A DNA stretch of 64,000 nucleotides from Pseudomonadota bacterium (GTDB lineage Bacteria > Pseudomonadota > Gammaproteobacteria > Xanthomonadales > Xanthomonadaceae): NCBI GenBank assembly GCA_021821195.1, contig JAKACT010000001.1:496001-560000 (forward strand), in the 5' to 3' direction. The notes under the pieces are model-generated. The model saw only the letters and a program-made list of their open reading frames with translations. It was not told the DNA's origin and ran no database searches. This document shows positions 47,204 to 55,340 of the stretch, in pieces. Each line of letters opens with the position of its first letter. Position 1 is the first letter of the stretch. A program made the translations under genes and the position numbers.

Positions 47204-48790
47204 ATGAGTATCCGCAAGACCCGGCCGGCGCCGGATTTCAACGGCATCGGGGAGGCCGCCGCCGCGATCACACACCGCGAAGGCGACACACTGACCTATG
47301 ACTGCACCCTCGTAACACCGATGTATGGCGGGGGTGTGAAAGCGGGCGAAGTGGATACCCTCATGCCGATCCGCGCTACCGCCATCCGCGGCCAGCTGCG
47401 CTTCTGGTGGCGGTTGCTCAATCGCAAGCGGTTTGCGAACAGCCATGGCCTGTTCGAGGCCGAACGGGCGATCTGGGGTGGGCTCGGCGATGAGACGTCG
47501 CTCGCCAAGAGCAAGGTCCGTGTCAGCGCCGCCGTCAATCCAGGCCAGCAACGAAATCTGCAACCCGCCGCCACCTACACCCAGCGCGACGGGAAGGTGC
47601 GTGGACCAGACTTTGGAAGCTACCCCGGATATGCGCTGTTCCCCGCGCAGGGCAAGAGTGAGCGAGGCCAGATAACCGAAGACCCAAAGCTCCTGCTGAA
47701 AGAAGGCGTGACCTTCAGCCTGAAGCTCCATCTGGATCCGGGACTGGATCCCGACCAGCACGCACAAGTCCTGACCGCTCTGCGATGGTGGGCAAGCTTT
47801 GGCGGCGTGGGCGCACGCACGCGGCGCGGCTGCGGCGCGGTGCAGGTCCTGGATGCAAAGAAACAACTCATCGGGGTCGGCGAACAGGATGTCGCAGCGC
47901 AAGGCTGGCGCCTAGTGCTTTCCGGATCAAACGTCAGTGCAACTGAAGCTTGGGGAAACGCCATCGGGCACTTGCGGGATTTCCGCCAAAAACCCGGCAT
48001 CGCCCGGAACCACGGACAAGGACCGCGCCCCGGCCGCAGTCGCTGGCCGGAGCCGGATGCCATTCGCAGGATCACCGGCGACGCCGCGGAAAACCATCCG
48101 CCCGCGCATCCTGCCGGCAACGTGTTTCCTCGTGCTGCTTTCGGCTTGCCGATCATTACCCACTTCAAACAGGAAAAAGAGTGGCGCCAGAAAGACCCGC
48201 AGGACACAACGCTTAAGCCCATCGCAAAGGGCAGCGACAAGCCGTCGGAGCGCATGGCATCGCCGCTGATCCTGCGCCCTTACTTCGACGGCAAGACTTG
48301 GCGCCCGGCCGTCCTGTGTCTGGACCTGGATCACATCAGGGACATGGGCCTGTCGCTGGAAGGCAAGTTCCGCCGCGCACCGCACATGATCAACGCTGGC
48401 CAATGGCAAGTCGGACCAAAGGCGGACCAGGTCGAGCCGATGCAGGGACGTGGCGAGGATGCCATCGAGGCCTTTCTTTCCTATTTCTCCGACCAAAAAA
48501 AATCAGCCGGTGCCACCGCCAGCAACCCCGCGAAACATCAGGCGCAAACGCGACCCACGGGGGCAACTGGGGTAGCCAACGTGAAACTTCAACTCAATCT
48601 CAAAAACGGCTCGCTGGAAGCCAAGCACATCAAATCCAACAAGTCCTATTACGCGAGAGGCGCTGATGTGGAGCCTTTGATTTCCAGCCTTCCTGGCGCA
48701 ATGCAGAAGGAGTTGCGCGATGGCCGATACGTCTTTTGCGATATCGAAGTCGCCGGCTACGACCTCATTGCAGTGAGGGAAAAAGCATGA
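47204..48790 (+). CDS. cmr1: Type III-B CRISPR protein Cmr1
   Basis: 528 residues from the ATG at 47204. RAMP protein at the top of the Cmr effector. Family signature TYDCTLVTPMYGGG (about 28-41) and PIRATAIRGQLRFWWRLL (about 50-67), which hold the first RAMP fold; a second RAMP-like part lies later (FGGVGARTRRGCGAVQ is the Gly-rich loop). It binds the 3' end of the crRNA:target. It is longer than archaeal Cmr1 by an extra C-terminal half. First of six genes with overlapping junctions (ATGA into cmr2). Confidence 0.93.
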   Translation: MSIRKTRPAPDFNGIGEAAAAITHREGDTLTYDCTLVTPMYGGGVKAGEVDTLMPIRATAIRGQLRFWWRLLNRKRFANSHGLFEAERAIWGGLGDETSLAKSKVRVSAAVNPGQQRNLQPAATYTQRDGKVRGPDFGSYPGYALFPAQGKSERGQITEDPKLLLKEGVTFSLKLHLDPGLDPDQHAQVLTALRWWASFGGVGARTRRGCGAVQVLDAKKQLIGVGEQDVAAQGWRLVLSGSNVSATEAWGNAIGHLRDFRQKPGIARNHGQGPRPGRSRWPEPDAIRRITGDAAENHPPAHPAGNVFPRAAFGLPIITHFKQEKEWRQKDPQDTTLKPIAKGSDKPSERMASPLILRPYFDGKTWRPAVLCLDLDHIRDMGLSLEGKFRRAPHMINAGQWQVGPKADQVEPMQGRGEDAIEAFLSYFSDQKKSAGATASNPAKHQAQTRPTGATGVANVKLQLNLKNGSLEAKHIKSNKSYYARGADVEPLISSLPGAMQKELRDGRYVFCDIEVAGYDLIAVREKA

Positions 48791-50601
48791 CCACCCATCT
48801 CATCGAACTTTCCCTCGGGCCGGTGCAGGGCTTCATTGCCGCTGCCCGCCGCAGCCGCGACCTGTGGGCCGGCAGCCACCTGCTGTCAGAGTGTGCCCGC
48901 GCTGCCGGCAAGGCATTGAAGGACGGAGGCGCTGCCTTGATCTACCCGGTCGAAGACCGCGTTCTCAACGTGAACGACGACGAGAACAGCAACCTGTCCA
49001 ACGTGCTGCTGGCCCGTCTGGAGGGCGATGCCACTGCCGCGCAGGCATTGGCAGCCCACGCCATTGCCGCAGCGCGCACCTATCTTCGCCAGGCTGCCAA
49101 GGACGCGCTACGCGACTGGCAGCAGGCGGGCGTCCAGCTGCGCGACGACCTTTGGGCGCGTCAAGTGGACGATGCGCTGGAGGCCTTCGCCGCCTGGAGC
49201 GTGGTGGAAGACGACTACCGTCGCGCCTACGACAACACCAAGGCCGCGCTAGGTGCACGCAAGAACACCCGCAACTTTGCGCCGATGTTCGAACCCGGCC
49301 ACGATCTGGGCTTCGGCGTCCCCAAGTCCTCACTGGACGGCGTGCGCGAATCTGTACTGCCGAAAAACCGCAAGCGCTTTCCACCAAAGTTCGGAGTTGC
49401 GCCGGGCGAACAGCTCGATGCGTTGGGCTGCATCAAGCGGGTGGTGGGCCGGGGCGAACGTTTCACTGCGCTAACCCGGCTGGCGGCCGATGGCTGGTTG
49501 CAGAACCTGTCTAAGGACGATCCGCAAGCACTTGCCAGCCTGCGAGACGCCTATGCACCGCTGGTGGGCGAAGGCCATGCCACCCGCAGCGAGGGCAACG
49601 CTGGCTGCTACGGGGATTTTCCATTCGATGCAGGCATGCTCTATCCGGAGCGCCTGGAAGCGGCGATCAGCGAAGCCCGGGAAGAAGGTGCCCCAGAGGC
49701 CTTGCAGGCGCTGGATGCGCTGCGGGTGACGTTGCGTCCGCTGTGGAAACAACACGGGGAACCCTGCCCCTACGCGGCCATCGTGGTGGCCGATGGCGAC
49801 CGGATGGGCCGCTTCATCGACAAGGCAAGTACCGCCGAACAGCATTCCGCCGTCTCCCGCGCTATCGCTGCATTTGCCGACAAGGTGCCTGCCATCGCCC
49901 GAGAACACCGCGGCCACTGCGTCTTCAATGGGGGCGAGGATTTGCTGGTGCTGTTCCCGCTGGCTGGCGTGGTTGCAGGTGGCCGCGCCTTGGCAGCAGC
50001 CTTCGACGCGGCCATGGCGGATGTCGTACGCACTCTTCTCGGCGACAACCCCCACCCCGACGACCTGCCCAGCCTGCGGGTGGGCGCGGCCATCTGCCAT
50101 GTACAGGAACCACTGGGGCTGATCCGCCAGTACGGCGATGCGGCGGAAAAATTCGCCAAGGGGCAGGCTGGAAGCAACGGCCAGGGCAATGCGCTGGGCA
50201 TCCAGCTGTACGTGCGCGCCGGCCACGTGGTTCCGTGGCGTGCCCGCTTCGACGCCCCCGAGGACTTCACCCGCCTGCAGGCATGGTGCAGCCGCTACGC
50301 CGACGGATCACTGCCCGGCAAGCTGGCGTACGCCATCCGTCAGGCGTGGCTGACAGGTCTGGCGCAGGGACTGGATGCCGAGATTGTTGCTTTGGAAGTC
50401 AAACGTGCGATCGAACACGCCAGTCAGCGCGGGGGCGCCGACGGCATCGATGCATCGGTGGTGGCGCAACTGCTGGAACGCGGCAAGCGTTGGCAAACCG
50501 AATCCGATCCCACGGGATACGGCGCACTGGTTGACGAACTGGTGCTGGCCCGCTGGCTGTCGGCACGCAGCAGCAAGGACCTGGGTCGCGAGGACGCATG
50601 A
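48787..50601 (+). CDS. cmr2: Cas10/Cmr2, cyclase-type signal synthetase lacking an HD domain
   Basis: 604 residues, clearly shorter than typical Cmr2 (~850-1000). The first palm begins at once (LSLGPVQGFIAAARRSRDLWAGS, residues 8-30), so the usual N-terminal HD DNase domain is missing. The second palm has DGDRMG (336-341) and the metal motif reads GGED (382-385) instead of GGDD; Glu at the first acidic position is the same change found in active GGEEF cyclases, so cyclic oligoadenylate synthesis is likely retained. Large effector subunit; produces the messenger for the CARF/HEPN proteins in this locus. Confidence 0.93.
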   Translation: MTTHLIELSLGPVQGFIAAARRSRDLWAGSHLLSECARAAGKALKDGGAALIYPVEDRVLNVNDDENSNLSNVLLARLEGDATAAQALAAHAIAAARTYLRQAAKDALRDWQQAGVQLRDDLWARQVDDALEAFAAWSVVEDDYRRAYDNTKAALGARKNTRNFAPMFEPGHDLGFGVPKSSLDGVRESVLPKNRKRFPPKFGVAPGEQLDALGCIKRVVGRGERFTALTRLAADGWLQNLSKDDPQALASLRDAYAPLVGEGHATRSEGNAGCYGDFPFDAGMLYPERLEAAISEAREEGAPEALQALDALRVTLRPLWKQHGEPCPYAAIVVADGDRMGRFIDKASTAEQHSAVSRAIAAFADKVPAIAREHRGHCVFNGGEDLLVLFPLAGVVAGGRALAAAFDAAMADVVRTLLGDNPHPDDLPSLRVGAAICHVQEPLGLIRQYGDAAEKFAKGQAGSNGQGNALGIQLYVRAGHVVPWRARFDAPEDFTRLQAWCSRYADGSLPGKLAYAIRQAWLTGLAQGLDAEIVALEVKRAIEHASQRGGADGIDASVVAQLLERGKRWQTESDPTGYGALVDELVLARWLSARSSKDLGREDA

Positions 50602-51767
50602 TCATGAATCAAACCTGGTATCTGATCGAACCGCAGGCACCGCTGGTGTTCCGCTCCGGCAAGCCGTTTGGTGCGGGCAGCCGCGACGGCGCGAACTTCC
50701 CCTGGCCGTCCGCTCTGGCTGGCCTGCTGCGCACCCAGATCATGGACTCACGCGGTCTGCAGCCGTGGAGCAACACCGCACACCGCGAGGAACTGCAGGC
50801 GCTGTCCGCCGCAGGCCCTTTCCCGGTCGAATGCGAACGCGGGCAGCCCGTCGAGGTCTGGCTGCCCAAGCCCGCCGATGCGGTGCTGCTGCATGACGAA
50901 GGCACCGAAACCACGTCCTACGTGCGGCTGTCGCCCGGCCGGTTTGCCGACGGTGCAGGCAGTGACTTGCCTGCGGGTCTTGCACCGGTGGTGTTCGAAA
51001 ACAAGTCCAAAGGCAAACCACAGCCCGGCCCTGCCTGGTGGCCAACGTCCGCACTGCTGGACTGGGCGCAAGGCAAGCCGGTGGATGTGGAAGCCATCGC
51101 GCAGCGCTGCTCCGCCCAGCCGTGGCAGGTGGAGCGCCGCACCCATGTCGGGATCGACCGCGCCACCTTCGCCAGCGAGACCGGGCGCCTGTTCCAGACC
51201 GAAGGGCTGGATTTCGGCGCGGCACGACAAGAGGAAGGTGGCTGGCAGGATCGCCATTTCGCCCTCATGGCACGCGGTCCGGCCGGCATTGCGGCGGGAA
51301 GCGTCACCTTCGGCGGCGAGCGTCGGATGTCCTGGTTGGCGCCGCATGCGGGCGAGACCTTGTCGCAGCCCGCCGGCTGGGCCAAGCGGCTGATGACGGG
51401 ATTCGCCATCACTTTGGCCACACCGGCGCTGTTCGCCGACGGCTGGAAACCCGGCTGGCTGGATGCCGATCTGTGCGGTGAGGTGCCCGGCATCCCCGGC
51501 CTGCGGGTGAAGCTGCGCGCCGCCGCACTGGAGCGCTGGCAAGGCATATCCGGCTGGGATCTGGCCGCGCAGAAACCCCGCGCCACCCGCAAGGCGGTCG
51601 CCGCCGGCGCCACCTACTGGTTCGACGTGCTGGCGGGCACGCCTGACCAACTGGAACAACTGTGGCTTGCCAGCCTTAGCGACAACGCACAGGACCGCCG
51701 CGACGGGTTCGGCATCGCGCTGACCCGTCCGTGGCAATCGACCCTTTCTGGAGACCAGATCCCGTGA
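50598..51767 (+). CDS. cmr3: Type III-B CRISPR protein Cmr3
   Basis: 389 residues from the ATG that overlaps the cmr2 stop; a second ATG two codons in is equally good. Start WYLIEPQAPLVFRSGKPFGAGSRDGANFPWPSALAGLLRTQIM is the Cmr3 hallmark (RAMP fold). It grips the 5' tag of crRNA beside Cmr2. The stop overlaps the GTG start of cmr4. Confidence 0.93.
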   Translation: MIMNQTWYLIEPQAPLVFRSGKPFGAGSRDGANFPWPSALAGLLRTQIMDSRGLQPWSNTAHREELQALSAAGPFPVECERGQPVEVWLPKPADAVLLHDEGTETTSYVRLSPGRFADGAGSDLPAGLAPVVFENKSKGKPQPGPAWWPTSALLDWAQGKPVDVEAIAQRCSAQPWQVERRTHVGIDRATFASETGRLFQTEGLDFGAARQEEGGWQDRHFALMARGPAGIAAGSVTFGGERRMSWLAPHAGETLSQPAGWAKRLMTGFAITLATPALFADGWKPGWLDADLCGEVPGIPGLRVKLRAAALERWQGISGWDLAAQKPRATRKAVAAGATYWFDVLAGTPDQLEQLWLASLSDNAQDRRDGFGIALTRPWQSTLSGDQIP

Positions 51768-52648
51768 AAACCGAACTCTTCCATCTGCATGCCCTGTCTG
51801 CCCTGCACGTGGGTACCGGCCAGGCCGTCGGCACCGTGGATCTGCCGATTGCGCGCGCGAAGGCCACCAACCTGCCGCTGGTGCCGGGTTCGGCGCTGAA
51901 GGGCGTGCTACGCGACGAATTCGCTGGCAATGCCGACCAGGCCCTGCTGTTCGGCCCCGAGCGCATCAACGATGCCGACAGCGCGCACGCAGGCGCGGTC
52001 GCTTTCGGCGACGCCCACCTGCTGCTGCTGCCGGTGCGTTCGCTGGCCGGGGTGATGGCCTGGGCCACCTGCCCGTTCGTGCTCGGTCGCTACGCCGCCG
52101 ATGCGCGCCGCGCGGGCAAGGCCGGCTTGCCGCCCGTTCCTCCCACCGTCAGGCCCGGTACGGTGGCGGTGGCGACCAGCAGCGAGCTCATCCTGCACAG
52201 CGGCAAGGTGGTATTTGACGATCTTGACCTCGATGCCGACACCGGCGCCGCGGATGCCTGGGCGCAACACTTCGCAACGGCGCTGTTCGCGGACGACGCG
52301 GATTCCGCCAACCAATTCCCGGCCCACTTCGCCTTGCTTTCCGACGCTGACTTCGGCTTCCTGGCCGATACCGGCACGGAGATCCGCGCCCGCATCCGCA
52401 TCAACGACGAGACAGGTACGGTGGCGAAGGGCGCACTGTGGTGGGAAGAGAACCTGCCGGCCGAAAGCGTGCTGTGGGGCGTGCTGGGCATCGGCCCCGG
52501 CCGCGTGCGCAATGCGCCCTGCAGCGAAGCGCAGACCGCCGACAAGCTGCGCGCCGGGGTGGGCCACGGCAAGCTGCTGCAGATCGGCGGCAAGGCCACC
52601 GTGGGTCGCGGGCTGGTGCGCTTCCTGACCGCAGGGGGTGCCCGATGA
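51764..52648 (+). CDS. cmr4: Type III-B CRISPR protein Cmr4 (backbone RNase)
   Basis: 294 residues, GTG start (GTGA overlap with cmr3). RAMP fold: LHALSALHVGTGQAVGTVDLPIARAKATNLPLVPGSALKGVLRDEF, with the Asp of VDLPIAR the likely catalytic residue for cutting target RNA at 6-base steps. The Gly-rich loop is LQIGGKATVGRGLVRF at the C-terminus. Several copies polymerise along crRNA. Confidence 0.94.
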   Translation: MKTELFHLHALSALHVGTGQAVGTVDLPIARAKATNLPLVPGSALKGVLRDEFAGNADQALLFGPERINDADSAHAGAVAFGDAHLLLLPVRSLAGVMAWATCPFVLGRYAADARRAGKAGLPPVPPTVRPGTVAVATSSELILHSGKVVFDDLDLDADTGAADAWAQHFATALFADDADSANQFPAHFALLSDADFGFLADTGTEIRARIRINDETGTVAKGALWWEENLPAESVLWGVLGIGPGRVRNAPCSEAQTADKLRAGVGHGKLLQIGGKATVGRGLVRFLTAGGAR

Positions 52649-53034
52649 GCGACCGCCAATCCCGTGCCCAGCGGATGGCGAAGCCGGCGCTGGCCTGCGT
52701 GAAGTCCGCCGCCGCGAGCAATCTGGCGAAGGACTACAAGCCGCGCGCCATGGCCTTTCCCACCATGGTGCTGCAGTCCGGACTTGCCCAAGCCGTGGGC
52801 TTCCTCGCCGCCAAAAGCGGCAAGGATGGCAAGGGCAAGGCCTATCAGCAGTACTTCGATGACCTGGCCAAGGTAGCCGGTCTTCCGAACAGCGAGGCGC
52901 TGCTGCAGGATGCATTGAGAGCCGACCTCCCCCGCTACCGCCTGCTGACGCGGGACGTGCTGGATGCCGCCTCCTGGCTCAAACGCTTCTGCCAGAGCCT
53001 GATCAACGACGAGGGCAGCAGAAATGGCGATTGA
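52645..53034 (+). CDS. cmr5: Type III-B CRISPR protein Cmr5
   Basis: 129 residues, small helical subunit. Typical segments QSRAQRMAKPALACVKS and FPTMVLQSGLAQAVGFLAAKSG. It forms the minor filament against Cmr4. It overlaps cmr4 by 4 bases and cmr6 by 11 bases. Confidence 0.9.
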   Translation: MSDRQSRAQRMAKPALACVKSAAASNLAKDYKPRAMAFPTMVLQSGLAQAVGFLAAKSGKDGKGKAYQQYFDDLAKVAGLPNSEALLQDALRADLPRYRLLTRDVLDAASWLKRFCQSLINDEGSRNGD

Positions 53035-53839
53035 ACTCTATCGGGAAGCGCTCAAGCGGGCACAGGGGATTGCAAACGGCACCAAGTTCATCAAGCAACC
53101 CACCGCCAACGCAGGACTGCTGCTGCGTCGTGGACTGACGGTTTACGAGACGGGCAAGACAGAGGGTGACGCCGGCAAGGGCGGTGGCCCCAAGCAGCAG
53201 CTGATCCTGGAAATCGCCAAGACCACGCCATCGGGGATCTACAAGGCTGCCTTCCAGCGCTGGAAGACCGCCACCGCCGGCAATAGCGCGCGCTTCATCC
53301 AGTTCCAGGCCCCGCTGATCGGCCGCCTGTACATCGGCCTGAGCCGGGAGACGGCGCTGGAAACCGGCATCACCGTGCACCACGCCTACGGCATGCCCAT
53401 GATCCCCGGTTCCGCGCTGAAGGGCCTGGCGCGCAGCGTGGCCCGCAACCGGCTTGCCCAACGCCGCGATGCGCTCACCTGGATCTTCGGCAACGAGCAC
53501 GACGTGGAGACGCCCGATGCGCAGGAAACCGGCGCGGTGATCTTCCACGACGCCTGGTGGGTGCCCGAAGGCGATGCCAAGCCCTTCGTCGAGGAGATCG
53601 TCACTCCGCACCATGGTGACTACTACGTCAGCGAAGGCAAGCAGGACGCCACCGACTTCGACAGCCCCATCCCGGCCCCGCAGATCGCCGCGCAAGGCAG
53701 TTTCCTGTTCGTGCTGGAAGGCGATCCCGCCTGGTGCGAGATCGCCCGCACCCTGCTGATGCATGGCCTTTCCGAACGCGGCATCGGCGGGAAAACCACC
53801 TCGGGTTACGGACTGTTCAAGGCCGCCGGCAACAGCTAG
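53024..53839 (+). CDS. cmr6: Type III-B CRISPR protein Cmr6
   Basis: 271 residues, RAMP fold. GMPMIPGSALKGLARSVARN (about residues 122-141) and Gly-rich loop GIGGKTTSGYGLF near the end. It caps the Cmr4 filament with Cmr1. Last gene of the cmr operon. Confidence 0.93.
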   Translation: MAIELYREALKRAQGIANGTKFIKQPTANAGLLLRRGLTVYETGKTEGDAGKGGGPKQQLILEIAKTTPSGIYKAAFQRWKTATAGNSARFIQFQAPLIGRLYIGLSRETALETGITVHHAYGMPMIPGSALKGLARSVARNRLAQRRDALTWIFGNEHDVETPDAQETGAVIFHDAWWVPEGDAKPFVEEIVTPHHGDYYVSEGKQDATDFDSPIPAPQIAAQGSFLFVLEGDPAWCEIARTLLMHGLSERGIGGKTTSGYGLFKAAGNS

Positions 53840-53972
53840 CTGTGTAAACCCACCACGTTGTTCAGTTGGATGCGGGCAATGGGCGCCGGACGGGCCGCGG
53901 TGGCCAGATCGCCGCGCCCGCCCTGCGGTTTGCCGCCCAAGGCAACCGTTCGGCCCTCCATCGTGGGATCCC

Positions 53973-54206
53973 ATGCGCCTGTTGATCTTCCTCATCCAGC
54001 TATCCGTCTTCGTTCCCGTGCTGCTGGGCATCGACAGCCTGTTCCATTGGCTGCTGGGGCCCACCCTCTGGGGCGGCATGCCGATGGCATGGGTGCTGGT
54101 CATCGGCGGAGCAATGGCGCTGCTGGTCAGCCTGCTGACCGAACTGGACCTGCGCAAGCAGGCCAGGCGCGACGCCCTGCGCGCGGGCAGCCTGCTTCGC
54201 ATGTAA
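53973..54206 (+). CDS. Small two-span membrane protein
   Basis: 77 residues, two hydrophobic helices (residues 2-22 and 37-57) and a basic C-terminus. The ribosome site is poor (GGGATCCC). No recognised family. It follows cmr6 after 133 bases that contain no visible gene. It could be the tail of the cmr transcript. Confidence 0.5.
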   Translation: MRLLIFLIQLSVFVPVLLGIDSLFHWLLGPTLWGGMPMAWVLVIGGAMALLVSLLTELDLRKQARRDALRAGSLLRM

Positions 54207-54242
54207 GCCCGCGCCCTGCTGCCTTCGGCCGGCCGCGGCCGC

Positions 54243-54286
54243 TGCAAATTTGCACGGCAGGTCATGCGCGGGCTGTTGAGGACAAT
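54243..54286 (+). promoter_or_regulatory. Island promoter, site 6
   Basis: Palindrome TGCAAATTTGCA at 54243-54254 (fully symmetric), 26 bases, then GACAAT at 54281-54286. The gene at 54334 begins 47 bases later. The minus strand has no -10 at the matching distance. Confidence 0.65.
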
Positions 54287-54333
54287 GTCGACGATCCCTC
54301 CTCTCGCCTGCCATTCCGCACCCGGAGACCCGC

Positions 54334-54681
54334 ATGAAAACGCTCGCCGATCTTCCATTCACGCCGGAACAGCTGGCGCGCCTGCGAGAACACGCCGGCA
54401 CTGCGTTGCCGCTGGCCTACGGTTCCCTGCTGCAAGCCTTTGTCCATGCCTGCGCCAGCCTGAGCCCGCATGCCGCCGCGCTGGCGCAGGCCTCCAGCGA
54501 GCAGGCCGCGCTGCTGCCCGGCATCCTGGCGGCCGGCCTGATCCCGGACCAGACCGACGAGCAGGCCGCGCGGGCGTATCTGGACGCGCACATCGAGCGG
54601 ATGCCGGTCTCGCATCCGCTGCTTGCCCGCTACGCGGCGCTGCACGCCATGCGCCTGCAGTTCCTGCCCGCGCGCCATTGA
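54334..54681 (+). CDS. Hypothetical helical protein
   Basis: 115 residues, entirely helical and Ala/Leu-rich (FTPEQLARLREHAGTALPLAYGSLLQAF; AHIERMPVSHPLLARYAALHAMRLQF). No signal peptide, membrane span or known motif. Driven by promoter site 6. Function unknown; its place in the CRISPR regulon is the only clue. Confidence 0.6.
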   Translation: MKTLADLPFTPEQLARLREHAGTALPLAYGSLLQAFVHACASLSPHAAALAQASSEQAALLPGILAAGLIPDQTDEQAARAYLDAHIERMPVSHPLLARYAALHAMRLQFLPARH

Positions 54682-54771
54682 ACGCCCGGCCAACCCGGCC
54701 AGCGCCCCAACACCGTCACCCTCCGCTGCGCCCGCACCTGCGCGCATAGCCGCCGCCTGCCGGATGGCGAT

Positions 54772-54791
54772 TGGCCCCGGTTGCGGGGCCA
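54772..54791 (+). terminator. Hairpin after the 54334 gene
   Basis: 7-bp stem TGGCCCC / GGGGCCA around a 6-base loop, no T-run. The 228 bases between 54682 and 54909 contain no gene that I can support. Confidence 0.35.
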
Positions 54792-54909
54792 TGCAACCGT
54801 GCCGACGCCCCCGTCGCCTCGCTTCCTCCGCGCCCGTTCGGCTGCATTCCGGTTTTGTTCCGTTCGGCTGCCCGGCTAACGTGGTTCCAGTACAGACAAG
54901 AGGTGGCAC

Positions 54910-55257
54910 ATGGGCAAGGTGATCTATCTGCACGGCGCGGACCGCCGCTGCGCGGACTGCGGCAGCATCAAGGCCGTGTGCGGCGGCGTCGCCCGCACGT
55001 TCGCTGCGTCGATCTTCATCCCCACGGCCACCTGCGGGCACTGTGGTGACGAAGTGGAAACCGCCATCGAGGGGGAGGCGACAAATATTCAAGACGCCTG
55101 CGACGACTGTGGCCAGCCCGATGAAGACGGGCTGGTCTCCGGCACGGTGCACCTGCCGTACGGGCTGGGCCGCTGCCAGGTCTCGCTGTGCGGGCCCTGT
55201 CTGGAGCGCCGCGACAGCATCGCCCTGGGGTTGTACACCCCAGATCAAGACAATTGA
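54910..55257 (+). CDS. Small protein with several zinc-type cysteine pairs
   Basis: 115 residues with five cysteine clusters, four of them CxxC: CADCG, CGG, CGHCG, CDDCG and CGPC. These can hold two or more zinc ions in a rubredoxin/zinc-ribbon arrangement. It has no known catalytic motif. Its stop is 83 bases before the first (degenerate) CRISPR repeat. Function unknown; nucleic-acid binding is a guess. Confidence 0.6.
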   Translation: MGKVIYLHGADRRCADCGSIKAVCGGVARTFAASIFIPTATCGHCGDEVETAIEGEATNIQDACDDCGQPDEDGLVSGTVHLPYGLGRCQVSLCGPCLERRDSIALGLYTPDQDN

Positions 55258-55340
55258 TTTTCGGCGCAGCACGCAGCCGATGGAAGTTGCAGGGTGAGCG
55301 GTCGAAAACTCCCCCGCCTCACCCTTGCCTGAGCGTGCCG

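Noticed and set aside
49270..49281. Another match to YGCAANNTTGCR (CGCAACTTTGCG)
   Set aside because: It lies inside cmr2 coding sequence and has no -10-like hexamer at 26 bases; judged a chance match.
55258..55340. CRISPR leader on the left side of the array
   Set aside because: This DNA is not AT-rich, the adjacent repeats are the most degenerate ones, and the crRNA handle points to minus-strand transcription starting from the cas2 side.
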